Source: JBBWZH01 sp035544115
GTDB lineage: Bacteria > Actinomycetota > Actinomycetes > Mycobacteriales > CADCTP01
Direction: 5' to 3'
Length of the DNA: 64,000 nucleotides
Assembly (NCBI GenBank): GCA_963714145.1
Contig: OY970235.1
Coordinates: 7,874,001 to 7,938,000, forward strand
Shown: in pieces, positions 8,798 through 17,419 of the stretch
How the letters are laid out: each line of letters opens with the position of its first letter
Numbering within the stretch: position 1 is the first letter of the stretch
Made by a program: the position numbers and the translations under genes
Notes under the pieces: model-generated
Database searches by the model: none
The model's input: only the letters and a program-made list of their open reading frames with translations
Told to the model about the DNA's origin: nothing

Positions 8798-10288
8798 GTG
8801 CTCCAGCTGAGCAACCGGACAGGTCACCGGACCGGCCGGCGAACGCGGTGCATCGCCGCGGTCGCCGCCCTGGCCGTCGTCGCCGCCGTTCCGGCCGCGG
8901 CGCCGGCCGCGCTGGCCGACACCGGTGGGGCCACCGCCGGCGCCGGCGCCCGGCCGGACGCGGTGATCCGGATCGACGGCCGGCACCGGCTCCAGCCGAT
9001 CGACGGCTTCGGGTTCGCCTCGCCGTTCCAGCGCGCCACGCTCATCCGCGGCGACCGCGGACTGTCCCCGGCCAACCAGCGCCGCGTCCTCGACCTGCTG
9101 TTCAGCCGCACCACCGGGGTCGGGGCGAGCATCCTGCGGATGGGCATCGGCTCGTCCTCGCCGGCGCCGTACGACCTGATGCCGACGATCCAGCCGACCG
9201 ACCCGGGCGGACCGAACGCCCGGCCGCAGTACGTCTGGGACGGCGATGACGGCGGCCAGGTGTGGCTGACGCAGCAGGCCAAGGCGTACGGGGTGCAGCG
9301 GTTCTACTTCGACGCGTGGAGCGCCCCCGGCTACATGAAGACCAACGGGGACGACCGCAACGGCGGCACCCTGTGCGGGCTGGCCGGCACCTCCTGCGCG
9401 AGCGGCGACTGGCGGCAGGCGTACGCGAACTACCTGATCCAGTTCGTCCGGTTCTACCGGCAGGAAGGCATCCGGATCACCGACATCGGCTTCACCAACG
9501 AGCCGGACTTCGTCGCCTCCTACGCCTCGATGAACTTCACCCCGGCGCAGGCGGTCGAGATGATCAAGGTGCTCGGGGCGACCATCAAGCGGTCCCGGCT
9601 GGGGCTGAACCTGGTCTGCTGCGACGGCGCCGACTGGGCGGACGCGACCAGCTACAGCGCGGCCATCGAGGCCGACCCGGTCGCCGACCGGCTGGTCGGC
9701 ACCCAGTCCGGGCACGTCTACGGCGGCCCGGCGGACGGCCCGTTCCCCACCGACGACCGCACCTGGATGTCGGAGTGGAACCCGAACGGCAACACCTGGA
9801 ACGAGGCCTGGGACGACGGCAGCGGCTGGGCCGGCATCACGATCGCGGAGAGCATCCACAACGCGCTCGCGGTGGCGAACAACTCCGCGTACGTGTACTG
9901 GACCGGCGCCTCCCTCGGGGCGACCCGGGCGCTGATCCAGGTACCGGCCGAAGGCGACGGGGTCGCGGTGTCCAAGCGGCTGTGGGCGCTGGCCGCGTAC
10001 AGCCGGTTCATCCGGCCGGGTGCGGTGCGGGTCGCGGCCGAGGCGTCCGACCCGGCGGTGAAGGTGACCACGTTCCGCAACCGGGACGGCAGCACCGTGC
10101 TGGAGCTGCTGAACACCGCGACCACGCCGCTGCGGACCAGCGTCGCCGGTACCCCCGGTGGCCGGGCCACCACCTATCTGACCGACGGGACGCACTCGCT
10201 GGACCGGCTCGGCACCGGCCGGGTGTCCGGCGGGCGGCTGCCGGTCGACCTGCCGGCCCGCTCGCTGACCACCGTGGTGTTCGGCTGA
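8798..10288 (+). CDS. Secreted glycoside hydrolase family 30 enzyme
   Basis: 496 residues from GTG 8798, preceded by a full AGGAGG 8 nt upstream. An Arg-rich N-terminus and a hydrophobic Ala/Val run (about 18-38) form a signal peptide. The body matches GH30: DGFGFASPFQ near the start, the acid/base Glu in GFTNEPDF (E235) and the nucleophile Glu in WMSEWNPNG (E326). The C-terminal beta-domain ends with SLTTVVFG. GH30 enzymes include endo-xylanases, including forms that recognise glucuronic acid side chains, and glucosidases. The GH67 alpha-glucuronidase next door favours a xylan role, but the exact specificity cannot be read here. Confidence 0.88.
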   Translation: MLQLSNRTGHRTGRRTRCIAAVAALAVVAAVPAAAPAALADTGGATAGAGARPDAVIRIDGRHRLQPIDGFGFASPFQRATLIRGDRGLSPANQRRVLDLLFSRTTGVGASILRMGIGSSSPAPYDLMPTIQPTDPGGPNARPQYVWDGDDGGQVWLTQQAKAYGVQRFYFDAWSAPGYMKTNGDDRNGGTLCGLAGTSCASGDWRQAYANYLIQFVRFYRQEGIRITDIGFTNEPDFVASYASMNFTPAQAVEMIKVLGATIKRSRLGLNLVCCDGADWADATSYSAAIEADPVADRLVGTQSGHVYGGPADGPFPTDDRTWMSEWNPNGNTWNEAWDDGSGWAGITIAESIHNALAVANNSAYVYWTGASLGATRALIQVPAEGDGVAVSKRLWALAAYSRFIRPGAVRVAAEASDPAVKVTTFRNRDGSTVLELLNTATTPLRTSVAGTPGGRATTYLTDGTHSLDRLGTGRVSGGRLPVDLPARSLTTVVFG

Positions 10289-10399
10289 CTCTGGCTGATC
10301 TGTCGCCGCCCACACCCCGGCACCCCACCCAGGAATCCGGTGGTCCGGTGACCCGGTACGACCCGGCCGCGGCCGGCCGGGAAACCGACCAGCCGGGGT

Positions 10400-12460
10400 G
10401 TGGGCGGCAGCGACCACAGGAGGTGCGGGATCGCGACGTACTTCGCCGGGACCGACCCGTGCTGGCTGCGGGTGGCGAACCTGGCCGCGCTGGCCGGCCG
10501 GACCGTGAGCGTGCTCGGCGACGGCCCGATCGCCGCCACCCTGGCCGCCGAGTCGGCCCGGGCGACCGGCTCGACCGGGCTGGTCAGCACCGGGCAGGTG
10601 GCCGCCGGGAGCGCGTTGATCATCGCCCGCCGGGATCTGCTCGGCGGCGATGAGCTGTCCCGGGCTGCCCGGGAAGGCGCCGCGCGGCTCGGCCCGGAGG
10701 GGTTCGCCCTGGTCGGCGACGGCCGGACGGCCGTGATCACCGCCGGGACCGAGCGGGGCCTGCTGTACGGCTACTTCCACGCGGTGCGGCTGGGTGCCGC
10801 GCTGTGGGGGGATCTGGTGGTGGCGCAGGAGCCGGCGCAGCCGATCCGGATGGTGAACAACTGGGACAACATGAGCGCCGGCGAGCACCTGGGCAGCGTC
10901 GAGCGTGGTTACGCCGGTGACTCGATCTTCTTCCGGGACGGGGCGGTCGTCCCGGACCGGGGCCGGATCGCCGACTACGCCCGGCTGCTCGCCTCGGTCG
11001 GCGTCAACGCCCTGTCGATCAACAACGTGAACGTGCACCCGGCCGCGGCCCGGCTGCTCACCGACCACCTGGACGATGTCGCCGACCTGGCCCGGATCCT
11101 GCGCGGCTTCGGCATCGCGCTCTTCCTCAGCGTTAACTTCGCCGCGCCGGTGCTGCTCGGTGGCCTGCCGACGGCCGATCCGGCCGAGCCGGCCGTGATC
11201 GCCTGGTGGCGGGACGCGACCGAGCGGGTCTACCAGCGGATCCCGGACTTCGGCGGCTACCTGGTGAAGGCCGACTCGGAGGGCCAGCCCGGGCCGTTCA
11301 GCTACGGCCGCGACCACGCGGACGGGGCCAACCTGCTGGCCGGCGCGCTGCGGCCGTTCGGCGGGACCGTCTTCTGGCGCTGCTTCGTCTACAACTCCCG
11401 GCAGGACTGGCGGGACCGGACGACCGACCGGGCCCGCGCCGCGTACGACAACTTCATGCCGATCGACGGCCGGTTCGCCGACAACGTGGTGCTGCAGGTC
11501 AAGTACGGCCCGGTGGACTTCCAGGTGCGCGAGCCGGTCTCACCGCTGATCCCCGGGCTCCGGGCGACGAGCATCGCGGTCGAGTTCCAGCTGACCCAGG
11601 AGTACACCGGCCACCAGATCGACGTCTGCTACCTCGTCCCGCAGTGGAAGCAGGTGCTGGACTTCGCCGCCGATGCCGACGGTGCCGAGCCGGTCAGCAC
11701 GATCCTCGCCACCCGGGCGCGGGCGCATGGCCGGGCCGGGTTGTGCGGGGTCGCCAACATCGGCGCCGACCCGAACTGGACCGGGCACAAGCTCGCCCAG
11801 GCCAACCTCTACGGCTTCGGCCGGCTGGCCTGGGATCCGGGCCTGCCCGCCGACGAGGTGCTGGCCGAGTGGATCCGGCTGACCTTCCCCGGGTCGCCCC
11901 GGGTGCACGCGGTCGTCGGCGACATCCTGCGGGACTCCTGGTCGGTCTACGAGAGCTACACCGCGCCGCTCGGCGTCGGCTGGATGGTGACCCCGGAAGT
12001 CCACTATGGACCGAGCGTGGACGGCTACGAGTACTCGCGCTGGGGGACGTACCACTTCGCCGACCGGGACGGGCTGGGGGTCGACCGCACGGTGGCGACC
12101 GGCAGCGGGTTCGCCGGGCAGTACCCGCCGGCCCGCGCCCGGCAGTACGAGGCGCTGGAGACCTGCCCGGACGAGCTGCTGCTGTTCTTCCACCACGTCC
12201 CGTACACGCACCTGCTGCGCTCCGGAAAGAGCGTCATCCAGCACATCTACGACTCCCACTTCGCCGGGTACGAGCGGGTCGCGGCGATGCTGGCCGGCTG
12301 GCGCGGGCTGGCCGGCCAACTGGATGAGGTGGCCTACCGCAACGTGCTGGACCGGTTGGAGCGGCAACTGGACTCGGCCCGCGAGTGGCGGGACCAGATC
12401 AACACCTACTTCTGGCGGAAGTCCGGGATCCCGGACGCGCACGGCCGGGTCATCTACTGA
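10400..12460 (+). CDS. GH67 alpha-glucuronidase
   Basis: Up to 686 residues with no signal peptide, so probably intracellular. It removes 4-O-methyl-glucuronic acid from xylo-oligosaccharides taken up by the cell. Family signatures include NNWDNMSAGEHLGSVERGYA, YLVKADSEGQPGP (catalytic acid Glu), VKYGPVDFQ (Asp) and VEFQLTQEY (Glu), all intact. The start is uncertain. GTG 10400 is the first usable codon, but a perfect AGGAGG at 10418-10423 sits 6 nt before an in-frame ATC (10430), and family N-termini begin close to that point. The stop abuts the stop of the convergent GH1 gene with no spacer. Confidence 0.93.
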   Translation: MGGSDHRRCGIATYFAGTDPCWLRVANLAALAGRTVSVLGDGPIAATLAAESARATGSTGLVSTGQVAAGSALIIARRDLLGGDELSRAAREGAARLGPEGFALVGDGRTAVITAGTERGLLYGYFHAVRLGAALWGDLVVAQEPAQPIRMVNNWDNMSAGEHLGSVERGYAGDSIFFRDGAVVPDRGRIADYARLLASVGVNALSINNVNVHPAAARLLTDHLDDVADLARILRGFGIALFLSVNFAAPVLLGGLPTADPAEPAVIAWWRDATERVYQRIPDFGGYLVKADSEGQPGPFSYGRDHADGANLLAGALRPFGGTVFWRCFVYNSRQDWRDRTTDRARAAYDNFMPIDGRFADNVVLQVKYGPVDFQVREPVSPLIPGLRATSIAVEFQLTQEYTGHQIDVCYLVPQWKQVLDFAADADGAEPVSTILATRARAHGRAGLCGVANIGADPNWTGHKLAQANLYGFGRLAWDPGLPADEVLAEWIRLTFPGSPRVHAVVGDILRDSWSVYESYTAPLGVGWMVTPEVHYGPSVDGYEYSRWGTYHFADRDGLGVDRTVATGSGFAGQYPPARARQYEALETCPDELLLFFHHVPYTHLLRSGKSVIQHIYDSHFAGYERVAAMLAGWRGLAGQLDEVAYRNVLDRLERQLDSAREWRDQINTYFWRKSGIPDAHGRVIY

Positions 12461-13858
12461 CTACCGGGTTTGCGGCGGTACCGCGTTCGCGGCGATGACC
12501 GCCCGGTACCAGTGCGCGCTCGCCTTGGCGGTGCGGCGCTGGGTCGGGTAGTCGACGTGGACGAGGCCGAAGCGCCGGTCGTAGCCGTAGGACCACTCGA
12601 AGTTGTCCAGGAACGACCAGACGAAGTAGCCGCGCAGGTCGACGCCGTCGGCCAGGGCACGGTGCGCGGCGCCGAAGTGCGCGGCCAGGTAGTCGATCCG
12701 GCTCTGGTCCTCGACCGTCCCTTGTGGACTCAAGGCGTCCGGGAAGGCGGCGCCGCTCTCGGTGATCCAGAGCGGCACCCCGGGGTAGTCGGTCGCGATC
12801 CGGGTCAATGTCGCGTGTAGACCTTCCGGGAAGATCTCCCAGTTCATCGTGGTGCGGGGCAGGTCGCCGCGGACGAACTCGATATCCGGGCTCCACAGCC
12901 AGGGGCTGGGCAACCCGGCCGCGGCGGCGGTCTCCGCGGCGGTGCGCCGGCGCAGCACGTGCCGGGTGTAGTAGTTGACGCCGAGCAGGTCGATGGGAGC
13001 GCTGATGTCGGTCAGGTCGCCGTCGTGTACCAGCGTTTCGACATCCGTGTGCCGGCCGAGATGCGCGAGCAGGTCAGCCGGGTAGCTGCCGCGGCACACC
13101 GGGTCGAGGTAGGCACGGTTGACCAGCGCGTCGATCCGGCTGGCCGCCTCGGCGTCGGCCGGGTCGTCGGTGGCCGGGTAGATGGCGTACTGGTTCAGGG
13201 TCAGCCCGACCTGCCGGCAGCCGCCGGCCCGCAGCGCCTGCACGGCCCGCCCGTGCCCGAGCAGCAGGTGGTGCATCGCGGCCACCGCCGCGTGCGGGTC
13301 GCGCAGGCCCGGCGCGTGCCGGCCCTCCGCATGCCCGACCATGGCCGAGCACCACGGCTCGTTCAGCGTGGTCCAGATCTCCACCCGGTCGCCGAGGCGC
13401 TCGTGCACCGCCCGGGCGTAGTCGGCGAACCGGTCGGCGGTGTCGCGGGCCGGCCAGCCGCCGGCATCCTGCAGTGGCTGGGGCAGATCCCAGTGGTACA
13501 GGGTGATCCACGGCCGCAGCCCGTGGGCGAGCAGGCCGTCCACCAGGCGCTGGTAGAAGTCCAGCCCGACCGGGTTGAGCGGCCCGGTACCGGCCGGCTG
13601 CACCCGCGGCCAGCCGATCGAGAACCGATAGTACGGCGCCCCCAGCCAGCCGAGCAGTTCGACGTCCTCGGCGGATCGGTGATAGTGATCGCAGGCGACA
13701 TCGCCGGTGTCGCCGTTCGCTATCGCGCCGGGCACCCGGCCCAGTGTGTCCCAGATGGACGGTCCGCGGCCGCCGTCGGCCGCGCCACCCTCGATCTGGT
13801 ATGCGGCAGTCGCGGTGCCCCAGCCGAACCCGTCCGGAAACCGCAGTTCGCCGGTCAC
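12461..13858 (-). CDS. GH1 beta-glucosidase
   Basis: 465 residues from GTG 13858, the usual length of family GH1. It starts TGELRFPDGFGWGTATAAYQIEG, the standard GH1 opening. The acid/base Glu is in TTLNEPW (E167). The nucleophile is in WITESGAAF (E367); most relatives have Asn where this has Ser. The C-terminal SFLDNFEWSYGYDRRFGLVHVDY is canonical. It has no signal peptide and should hydrolyse short beta-glucosides in the cytoplasm. It is convergent with GH67 and likely part of the same plant-polysaccharide region, though transcribed separately. Confidence 0.93.
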   Translation of the reverse strand: MTGELRFPDGFGWGTATAAYQIEGGAADGGRGPSIWDTLGRVPGAIANGDTGDVACDHYHRSAEDVELLGWLGAPYYRFSIGWPRVQPAGTGPLNPVGLDFYQRLVDGLLAHGLRPWITLYHWDLPQPLQDAGGWPARDTADRFADYARAVHERLGDRVEIWTTLNEPWCSAMVGHAEGRHAPGLRDPHAAVAAMHHLLLGHGRAVQALRAGGCRQVGLTLNQYAIYPATDDPADAEAASRIDALVNRAYLDPVCRGSYPADLLAHLGRHTDVETLVHDGDLTDISAPIDLLGVNYYTRHVLRRRTAAETAAAAGLPSPWLWSPDIEFVRGDLPRTTMNWEIFPEGLHATLTRIATDYPGVPLWITESGAAFPDALSPQGTVEDQSRIDYLAAHFGAAHRALADGVDLRGYFVWSFLDNFEWSYGYDRRFGLVHVDYPTQRRTAKASAHWYRAVIAANAVPPQTR

Positions 13859-14380
13859 CGGGTGCCGCCTGCGCGGCCGGCCGCCGCAACCATCCGCGTC
13901 GTCGCATCCACCCCCGGAAGCTACCAAGCCCGGGCACGCCGCCCGGCCGCGCCGCCCCGGGGCCGGCGGAGCAGGGCCCGCCGCCCGGATCGGCATCCGC
14001 GCCGCCACCGGGTCCAGCCGGGCTACCGCCGGGTCCAGCCGGGCTATGCCGGGCGGCCGGATTCCGGCCCGCGCGGGCCAGGTCCGGCCGGTAACGGTGC
14101 TGCCGATCGCCCGGGCCGGCCCGGCGGTCCGCAGTGGACGGCCACAGTGGACTAGGCCGGGCGCCGGGCCGGAGCGGCCGGGCAGCCTGACCCTTGCGGG
14201 CCATCTTCGGATCATTCTCCGGGTCGGTGGCAACGGCCGGCCACCCGATCGGCACAGGATGGTCACCTGGCCGCACGGGGGTGTTGCCTGGCGGCACGGC
14301 CTGCCCACCCCCGCCCCGGCCGGGGTAGTGCTGGTGACCAGCCCTATCGGCCAGCGGACCGGAAACCTGGGGGGAAGTGC
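13859..14380. other. Intergenic stretch without a supported gene
   Basis: 522 bp upstream of the GH1 gene. Long open frames here are GC-driven and have no recognisable protein. The stretch holds two copies of a 16-bp sequence (14010-14025 and 14031-14046; 21-bp period) and one near-copy of the window-wide palindrome (14140-14152). The GH1 promoter must lie here, but I cannot place it. Confidence 0.5.
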
Positions 14381-14545
14381 ATGACCGCATCACGCCAGCG
14401 ACTGCTCGGCGCCGCCGCGGGCGGAATCGCTGCCGTGGGCGAGATCACCGCCGTGGGCGGGATCACCGCCGCGGGCGGGATCGCCGCCGGCGACGCGATG
14501 CGGCTGCCGACCGCGGGCCCGACGTCGGGCCCGCCACCACGCTGA
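14381..14545 (+). CDS. Hypothetical small hydrophobic protein (54 aa)
   Basis: ATG 14381 follows GGGGGAAG about 4 nt upstream. The predicted peptide begins MTASRQRLLGAAAGGIAAVG and contains a repeating I(A/T)AxGG pattern encoded by about three copies of an 18-bp repeat, then a Pro/Gly-rich tail. The N-terminus could be an Arg-started signal or membrane helix. No homologue is recognised, and with so repetitive a sequence it may not be a real gene. Confidence 0.3.
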   Translation: MTASRQRLLGAAAGGIAAVGEITAVGGITAAGGIAAGDAMRLPTAGPTSGPPPR

Positions 14546-15082
14546 CCTCCACCGCGGCGCATTCGCCGGTCTGAGCGCCCGGCCACGACCGGCCCCGCAC
14601 CATCGACCTGGTCAGTTCATCCATGAGTTCCCTCGACGCGCGCCTGCCTGACCTCATCCAGGTCCGGCAGCGCACGGCCGCGACCACCGGTCCCCCGCCG
14701 GTGACCGCCAACGCGGCCCGGCTGATCCGGGTCCGTCGGCGGTTTGTCGCGGAAGTCCCGGCCGCCTGCTAGGCGGCCGGTTTGAGCGCCCGGCGGCGGT
14801 CCTGCCCCCACAGGGCCGCCGCCGGTGTCGCGCAGCCCGGGGCGCCGGTCGGCGGCAGCGCACGATCCGCCGGCGCCGGCCCCGGCGGGCGAACCGGCCC
14901 AGCGGGCGAACCGGCCCAGCGGGCGACCGGTCCCAGCGGGCGACCGGTTCCAACGGGCGACCGGTTCCAACGGGCGACCGGTTCCAACGGGCGACCGGTT
15001 CCAGCGGGCGACCCGGTTCCAGCGGGCGAAGATAGGGGTCCCGGTTCGCCGCAGGATGGTTGACACCTGCTGGTTGCCGCCC
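14546..15082. other. Intergenic stretch upstream of the cobalamin riboswitch
   Basis: No gene with a credible start and protein is visible. The stretch contains the 17-bp tandem array described separately, and it must contain the promoter of the riboswitch-controlled operon. Confidence 0.5.
14887..15023. repeat. Tandem array of a 17-bp unit, eight copies
   Basis: Eight head-to-tail copies of a unit close to GGGCGACCGGTTCCAAC: seven are exactly 17 bp and the last is 18 bp. Copies differ at 1-4 positions and grow more alike toward the middle. The unit is not a multiple of three, so the array is non-coding. It lies about 60 bp before the cobalamin riboswitch. Confidence 0.9.
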
Positions 15083-15215
15083 GTAGCGTTCTGGTCAAAT
15101 CTAGTGATGGTGTGGGAAGCCGGTGAGAATCCGGCACGGTCGCGCCACTGTGGACGGTCCGCCGCTGGGCAGGGCCGGAAGTCAGACCCCAGGCCGTCAC
15201 GGACACCGCCGAGCG
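15083..15215 (+). ncRNA. Cobalamin (B12) riboswitch
   Basis: The leader of cbtB carries the conserved core of the cobalamin aptamer: GGGAAGCCGGTGAGAATCCG at about 15114-15133, then CGCGCCACTGTG at about 15141-15152, and the B12-box-like GGAAGTCAGACC at about 15177-15188. Adenosyl- or methylcobalamin binding normally lowers expression of downstream cobalt/B12 genes. A strong AAGGAGG (15230-15236) follows, so control could act by sequestering the ribosome site; the exact boundaries are approximate. Confidence 0.92.
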
Positions 15216-15245
15216 GGACGCGAGATCCCAAGGAGGTTCGTCGAC

Positions 15246-15467
15246 ATGGCCCAGGCAGCCGTTCTGCCCACCCCGGTCGAAGCCCCGATTCCAGTAGCGA
15301 TCCCGATGCGGCAGTTGCTGCCGTGGGCGGTCTTCGGGGTGCTGCTGGCGCTGGTCGCGCTCTACTTCGTCGGTGCCGAGCAGGGCGCCACCTCGATCAT
15401 CGGCGGCCACTACGTGCATGAGTTCCTGCACGACGGCCGGCACCTGCTCGGGTTCCCCTGCCACTAG
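15246..15467 (+). CDS. cbtB: CbtB cobalt transporter subunit
   Basis: 73 residues with one transmembrane helix (about 26-44) and the conserved His-rich C-terminus HYVHEFLHDGRHLLGFPCH, the hallmark of CbtB and a probable metal-binding tail. CbtB works with the multi-spanning CbtA in cobalt uptake and is regularly B12-riboswitch controlled. The ATG has AAGGAGG 9 nt upstream. First gene of a three-gene unit; cbtA starts 17 nt after its stop. Confidence 0.92.
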   Translation: MAQAAVLPTPVEAPIPVAIPMRQLLPWAVFGVLLALVALYFVGAEQGATSIIGGHYVHEFLHDGRHLLGFPCH

Positions 15468-15484
15468 CCGCCGCAGCCCAGACG

Positions 15485-16225
15485 ATGGCACGCACCCTGC
15501 TGGTGCGCGGAATGCTCGTCGGCGTCGTCGCCGGCGTGCTCGCGTTCCTCTTCGGCAAGCTGGTTGGTGAGGGCCCGATCGACGCGGCCATCGCCTTCGA
15601 ATACGCGCACCAGGCACCCGGCACCGACGATCCGGAGATCGTCAGCCGGACCATCCAGTCGACCCTCGGGCTCGGCGTCGCGGTGCTGATCTACGGCAGT
15701 GCGCTCGGTGGCATCTTCGGGCTGCTGTTCGCCTTCGCGTACGGCCGCCTCGGCCGGCTCGGCGCCCGCCCGATCGCGTTGCTGGTCGCGATCTTCGGGT
15801 TGGTCGCCGTCTACCTGGTGCCGTTCCTCAAGTACCCGGCCAACCCGCCGTCGGTCGGCGAGCCGGACACGATCGCGCACCGGTCCCAGCTGTACTTCTC
15901 GATGATCGTCATCTCGGTCGCGGCCGCGATCGCCGCGATCGTGCTCGGCCGGCGGCTGCTGGCCCGGTTCAACGTCTGGGACGCCGTCCCGATCGCGGTC
16001 GCCGGCTACGTCGTGGTGATCGTGCTGGCTTGGCTGATCATGCCGACGGTGAGCGAGGTGCCGGCGGAGTTCCCGGCCACCGTGCTCTGGCGGTTCCGGG
16101 TCGCCTCGCTCGGCACCCAGGTGGTGCTCTGGGGCACCTGCGGGCTGCTGTTCGGCGCGCTCACCGACCGCAGCCTCCGCCGCGGCGCCGCCGCCGCCCG
16201 CCCGCAGCCCGTCCCGGCCGGGTGA
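15485..16225 (+). CDS. cbtA: CbtA cobalt transporter subunit
   Basis: 246 residues with about six transmembrane segments. The conserved CbtA signature LKYPANPPSVGEPDTI lies at about residues 115-130, and SALGGIFGLLFAFAYGR sits in the second membrane segment. It is predicted to carry cobalt into the cell with CbtB under the upstream cobalamin riboswitch. The TGA stop overlaps the GTG of the following FhuF-like gene, so the third protein is probably made in proportion to CbtA. Confidence 0.92.
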   Translation: MARTLLVRGMLVGVVAGVLAFLFGKLVGEGPIDAAIAFEYAHQAPGTDDPEIVSRTIQSTLGLGVAVLIYGSALGGIFGLLFAFAYGRLGRLGARPIALLVAIFGLVAVYLVPFLKYPANPPSVGEPDTIAHRSQLYFSMIVISVAAAIAAIVLGRRLLARFNVWDAVPIAVAGYVVVIVLAWLIMPTVSEVPAEFPATVLWRFRVASLGTQVVLWGTCGLLFGALTDRSLRRGAAAARPQPVPAG

Positions 16226-17286
16226 CTCCGGCCGACCTGGAACCCGACCCCCAGCCCGGCTCGGCCGCCCAGCCGGGTTCGGATCCTCAGCCCGGTTCGG
16301 ATCCTCAGCCTGGTTCGGGCCCCCAGCCCGGCTCGGGCCCTCAGCCCGGCTCGGGCCCTCAGCCCGACTCGGGCCCCCAGCCCGGCCCGGCCGGCCTGGC
16401 CGGACCGGAACTTCGGCCGGTGGCCGGCGCCGAGGTCGCCGCGGCGCTGCTCCGCGCCGGCGCGACCAACCCGCTGCTCGGCATCGACCTCATCGCCACC
16501 CCGGCCGGGCCGGACGTCGATCCGTCTCGGCCCGGCGGGGCGATGGCCGGCCCGGCGGTCGCCGGCACAGCCGGCCCGCGGCCGCCTCCGGACGTCCGGC
16601 CGGACGGCGATCTGCCCGCTGGGCCCGGCGCGGCGGTCGGCGATCCGGCCGGTCCCGGGCTGGGTGCCGGGCTGCCCGGGCGTCCGGCGGGGCTGCTGGT
16701 CGGGCCCGGCACCGGGCCGGCCGCGGCCGGCGAGCTGGTGGACGCGGTGGCCGGCTGGCTCCAGATCGCCGAGCGGCGGGTGGCCGGGTCACTGGTCGTG
16801 CTGGGCTACGCGGCCCGGTTGGTCGGTCCGGCGATCGCGGTGCTGCTGCGGGACGGCATCCTGGTCGACCTGGGGCCGGACCGGGTGCGCTACGACTTCA
16901 CGCCGGGCCAGGGCTTCCGGCTCGCGCTGACCGGCCCGGCCGGCTGGCGGGGTGACCCGGCCGGGCTGGCCGACCGCTGGTGCCGGGACGTCCTGGACGG
17001 GCACCTGGGCGCCGTCCTCGCGTCCGTGCAGGCGGCCGCGCCGGTCGCCACCGGTCTGCTCTGGGGCAACGTCGCGTCCGGCCTCACCGGCGCGCTCCGC
17101 TCGGTCGCCCGCGGCGGCGGCGCCCCGGTGCGGCAGTGCTACCAGCTCGGCGCGAACCTGCTGCGGTACGGCCCGCTGGCCGGCAGCGGCGTGCTGACCG
17201 CCGACCTCGGCTTCGTCCGGCGCAGTTGCTGCCTCTACTACCGGCTCGACGGCGGCGGCACCTGCGGCGACTGCCCGCTGCGCTGA
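16222..17286 (+). CDS. FhuF-like 2Fe-2S protein with repetitive N-terminus
   Basis: 354 residues from GTG 16222, overlapping the cbtA stop. The C-terminus RRSCCLYYRLDGGGTCGDCP places Cys at 336, 337, 348 and 351, the C-C-x10-C-x2-C pattern that holds a 2Fe-2S cluster in FhuF ferric-siderophore reductases. The middle (about 185-330) matches the FhuF helical region. The first ~65 residues are a degenerate PQPGS(D/G) repeat (18-bp DNA unit, about seven copies), likely a flexible linker. FhuF proteins reduce ferric siderophores in the cytosol. Co-expression with CbtAB behind a B12 riboswitch suggests it may instead act on cobalt or a cobalamin; that is inference. Confidence 0.85.
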   Translation: MTPADLEPDPQPGSAAQPGSDPQPGSDPQPGSGPQPGSGPQPGSGPQPDSGPQPGPAGLAGPELRPVAGAEVAAALLRAGATNPLLGIDLIATPAGPDVDPSRPGGAMAGPAVAGTAGPRPPPDVRPDGDLPAGPGAAVGDPAGPGLGAGLPGRPAGLLVGPGTGPAAAGELVDAVAGWLQIAERRVAGSLVVLGYAARLVGPAIAVLLRDGILVDLGPDRVRYDFTPGQGFRLALTGPAGWRGDPAGLADRWCRDVLDGHLGAVLASVQAAAPVATGLLWGNVASGLTGALRSVARGGGAPVRQCYQLGANLLRYGPLAGSGVLTADLGFVRRSCCLYYRLDGGGTCGDCPLR

Positions 17287-17323
17287 CACACCCGGCCCGG
17301 CTCGCCCGTCGGCCCGCCCCGCC

Positions 17324-17391
17324 CGTCCGGCCCGCCCGCCCGTCCGGCCGACCCGCCCGTCCGGCCGACCCGCCCGTCCGGCCGACCCGCC
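17324..17391. repeat. Tandem array of a 17-bp unit, four copies
   Basis: Three perfect copies of CGTCCGGCCGACCCGCC (17341-17391), preceded by one degenerate copy (17324-17340). The array lies between the convergent FhuF-like gene and the histidine kinase gene. Confidence 0.85.
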
Positions 17392-17419
17392 CGGCCGGCA
17401 GGCCCGACGAGCCCGGGGC

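Noticed and set aside
14887..15023. CRISPR array
   Set aside because: The 17-bp units abut with no spacers and no cas gene is near; it is a plain tandem repeat.
16222..16420. The repeat-encoding start of the FhuF-like gene as a mis-annotated intergenic repeat
   Set aside because: The unit is 18 bp and keeps the frame, the GTG overlaps the cbtA stop, and the frame continues into a clear FhuF domain, so it is kept as coding.
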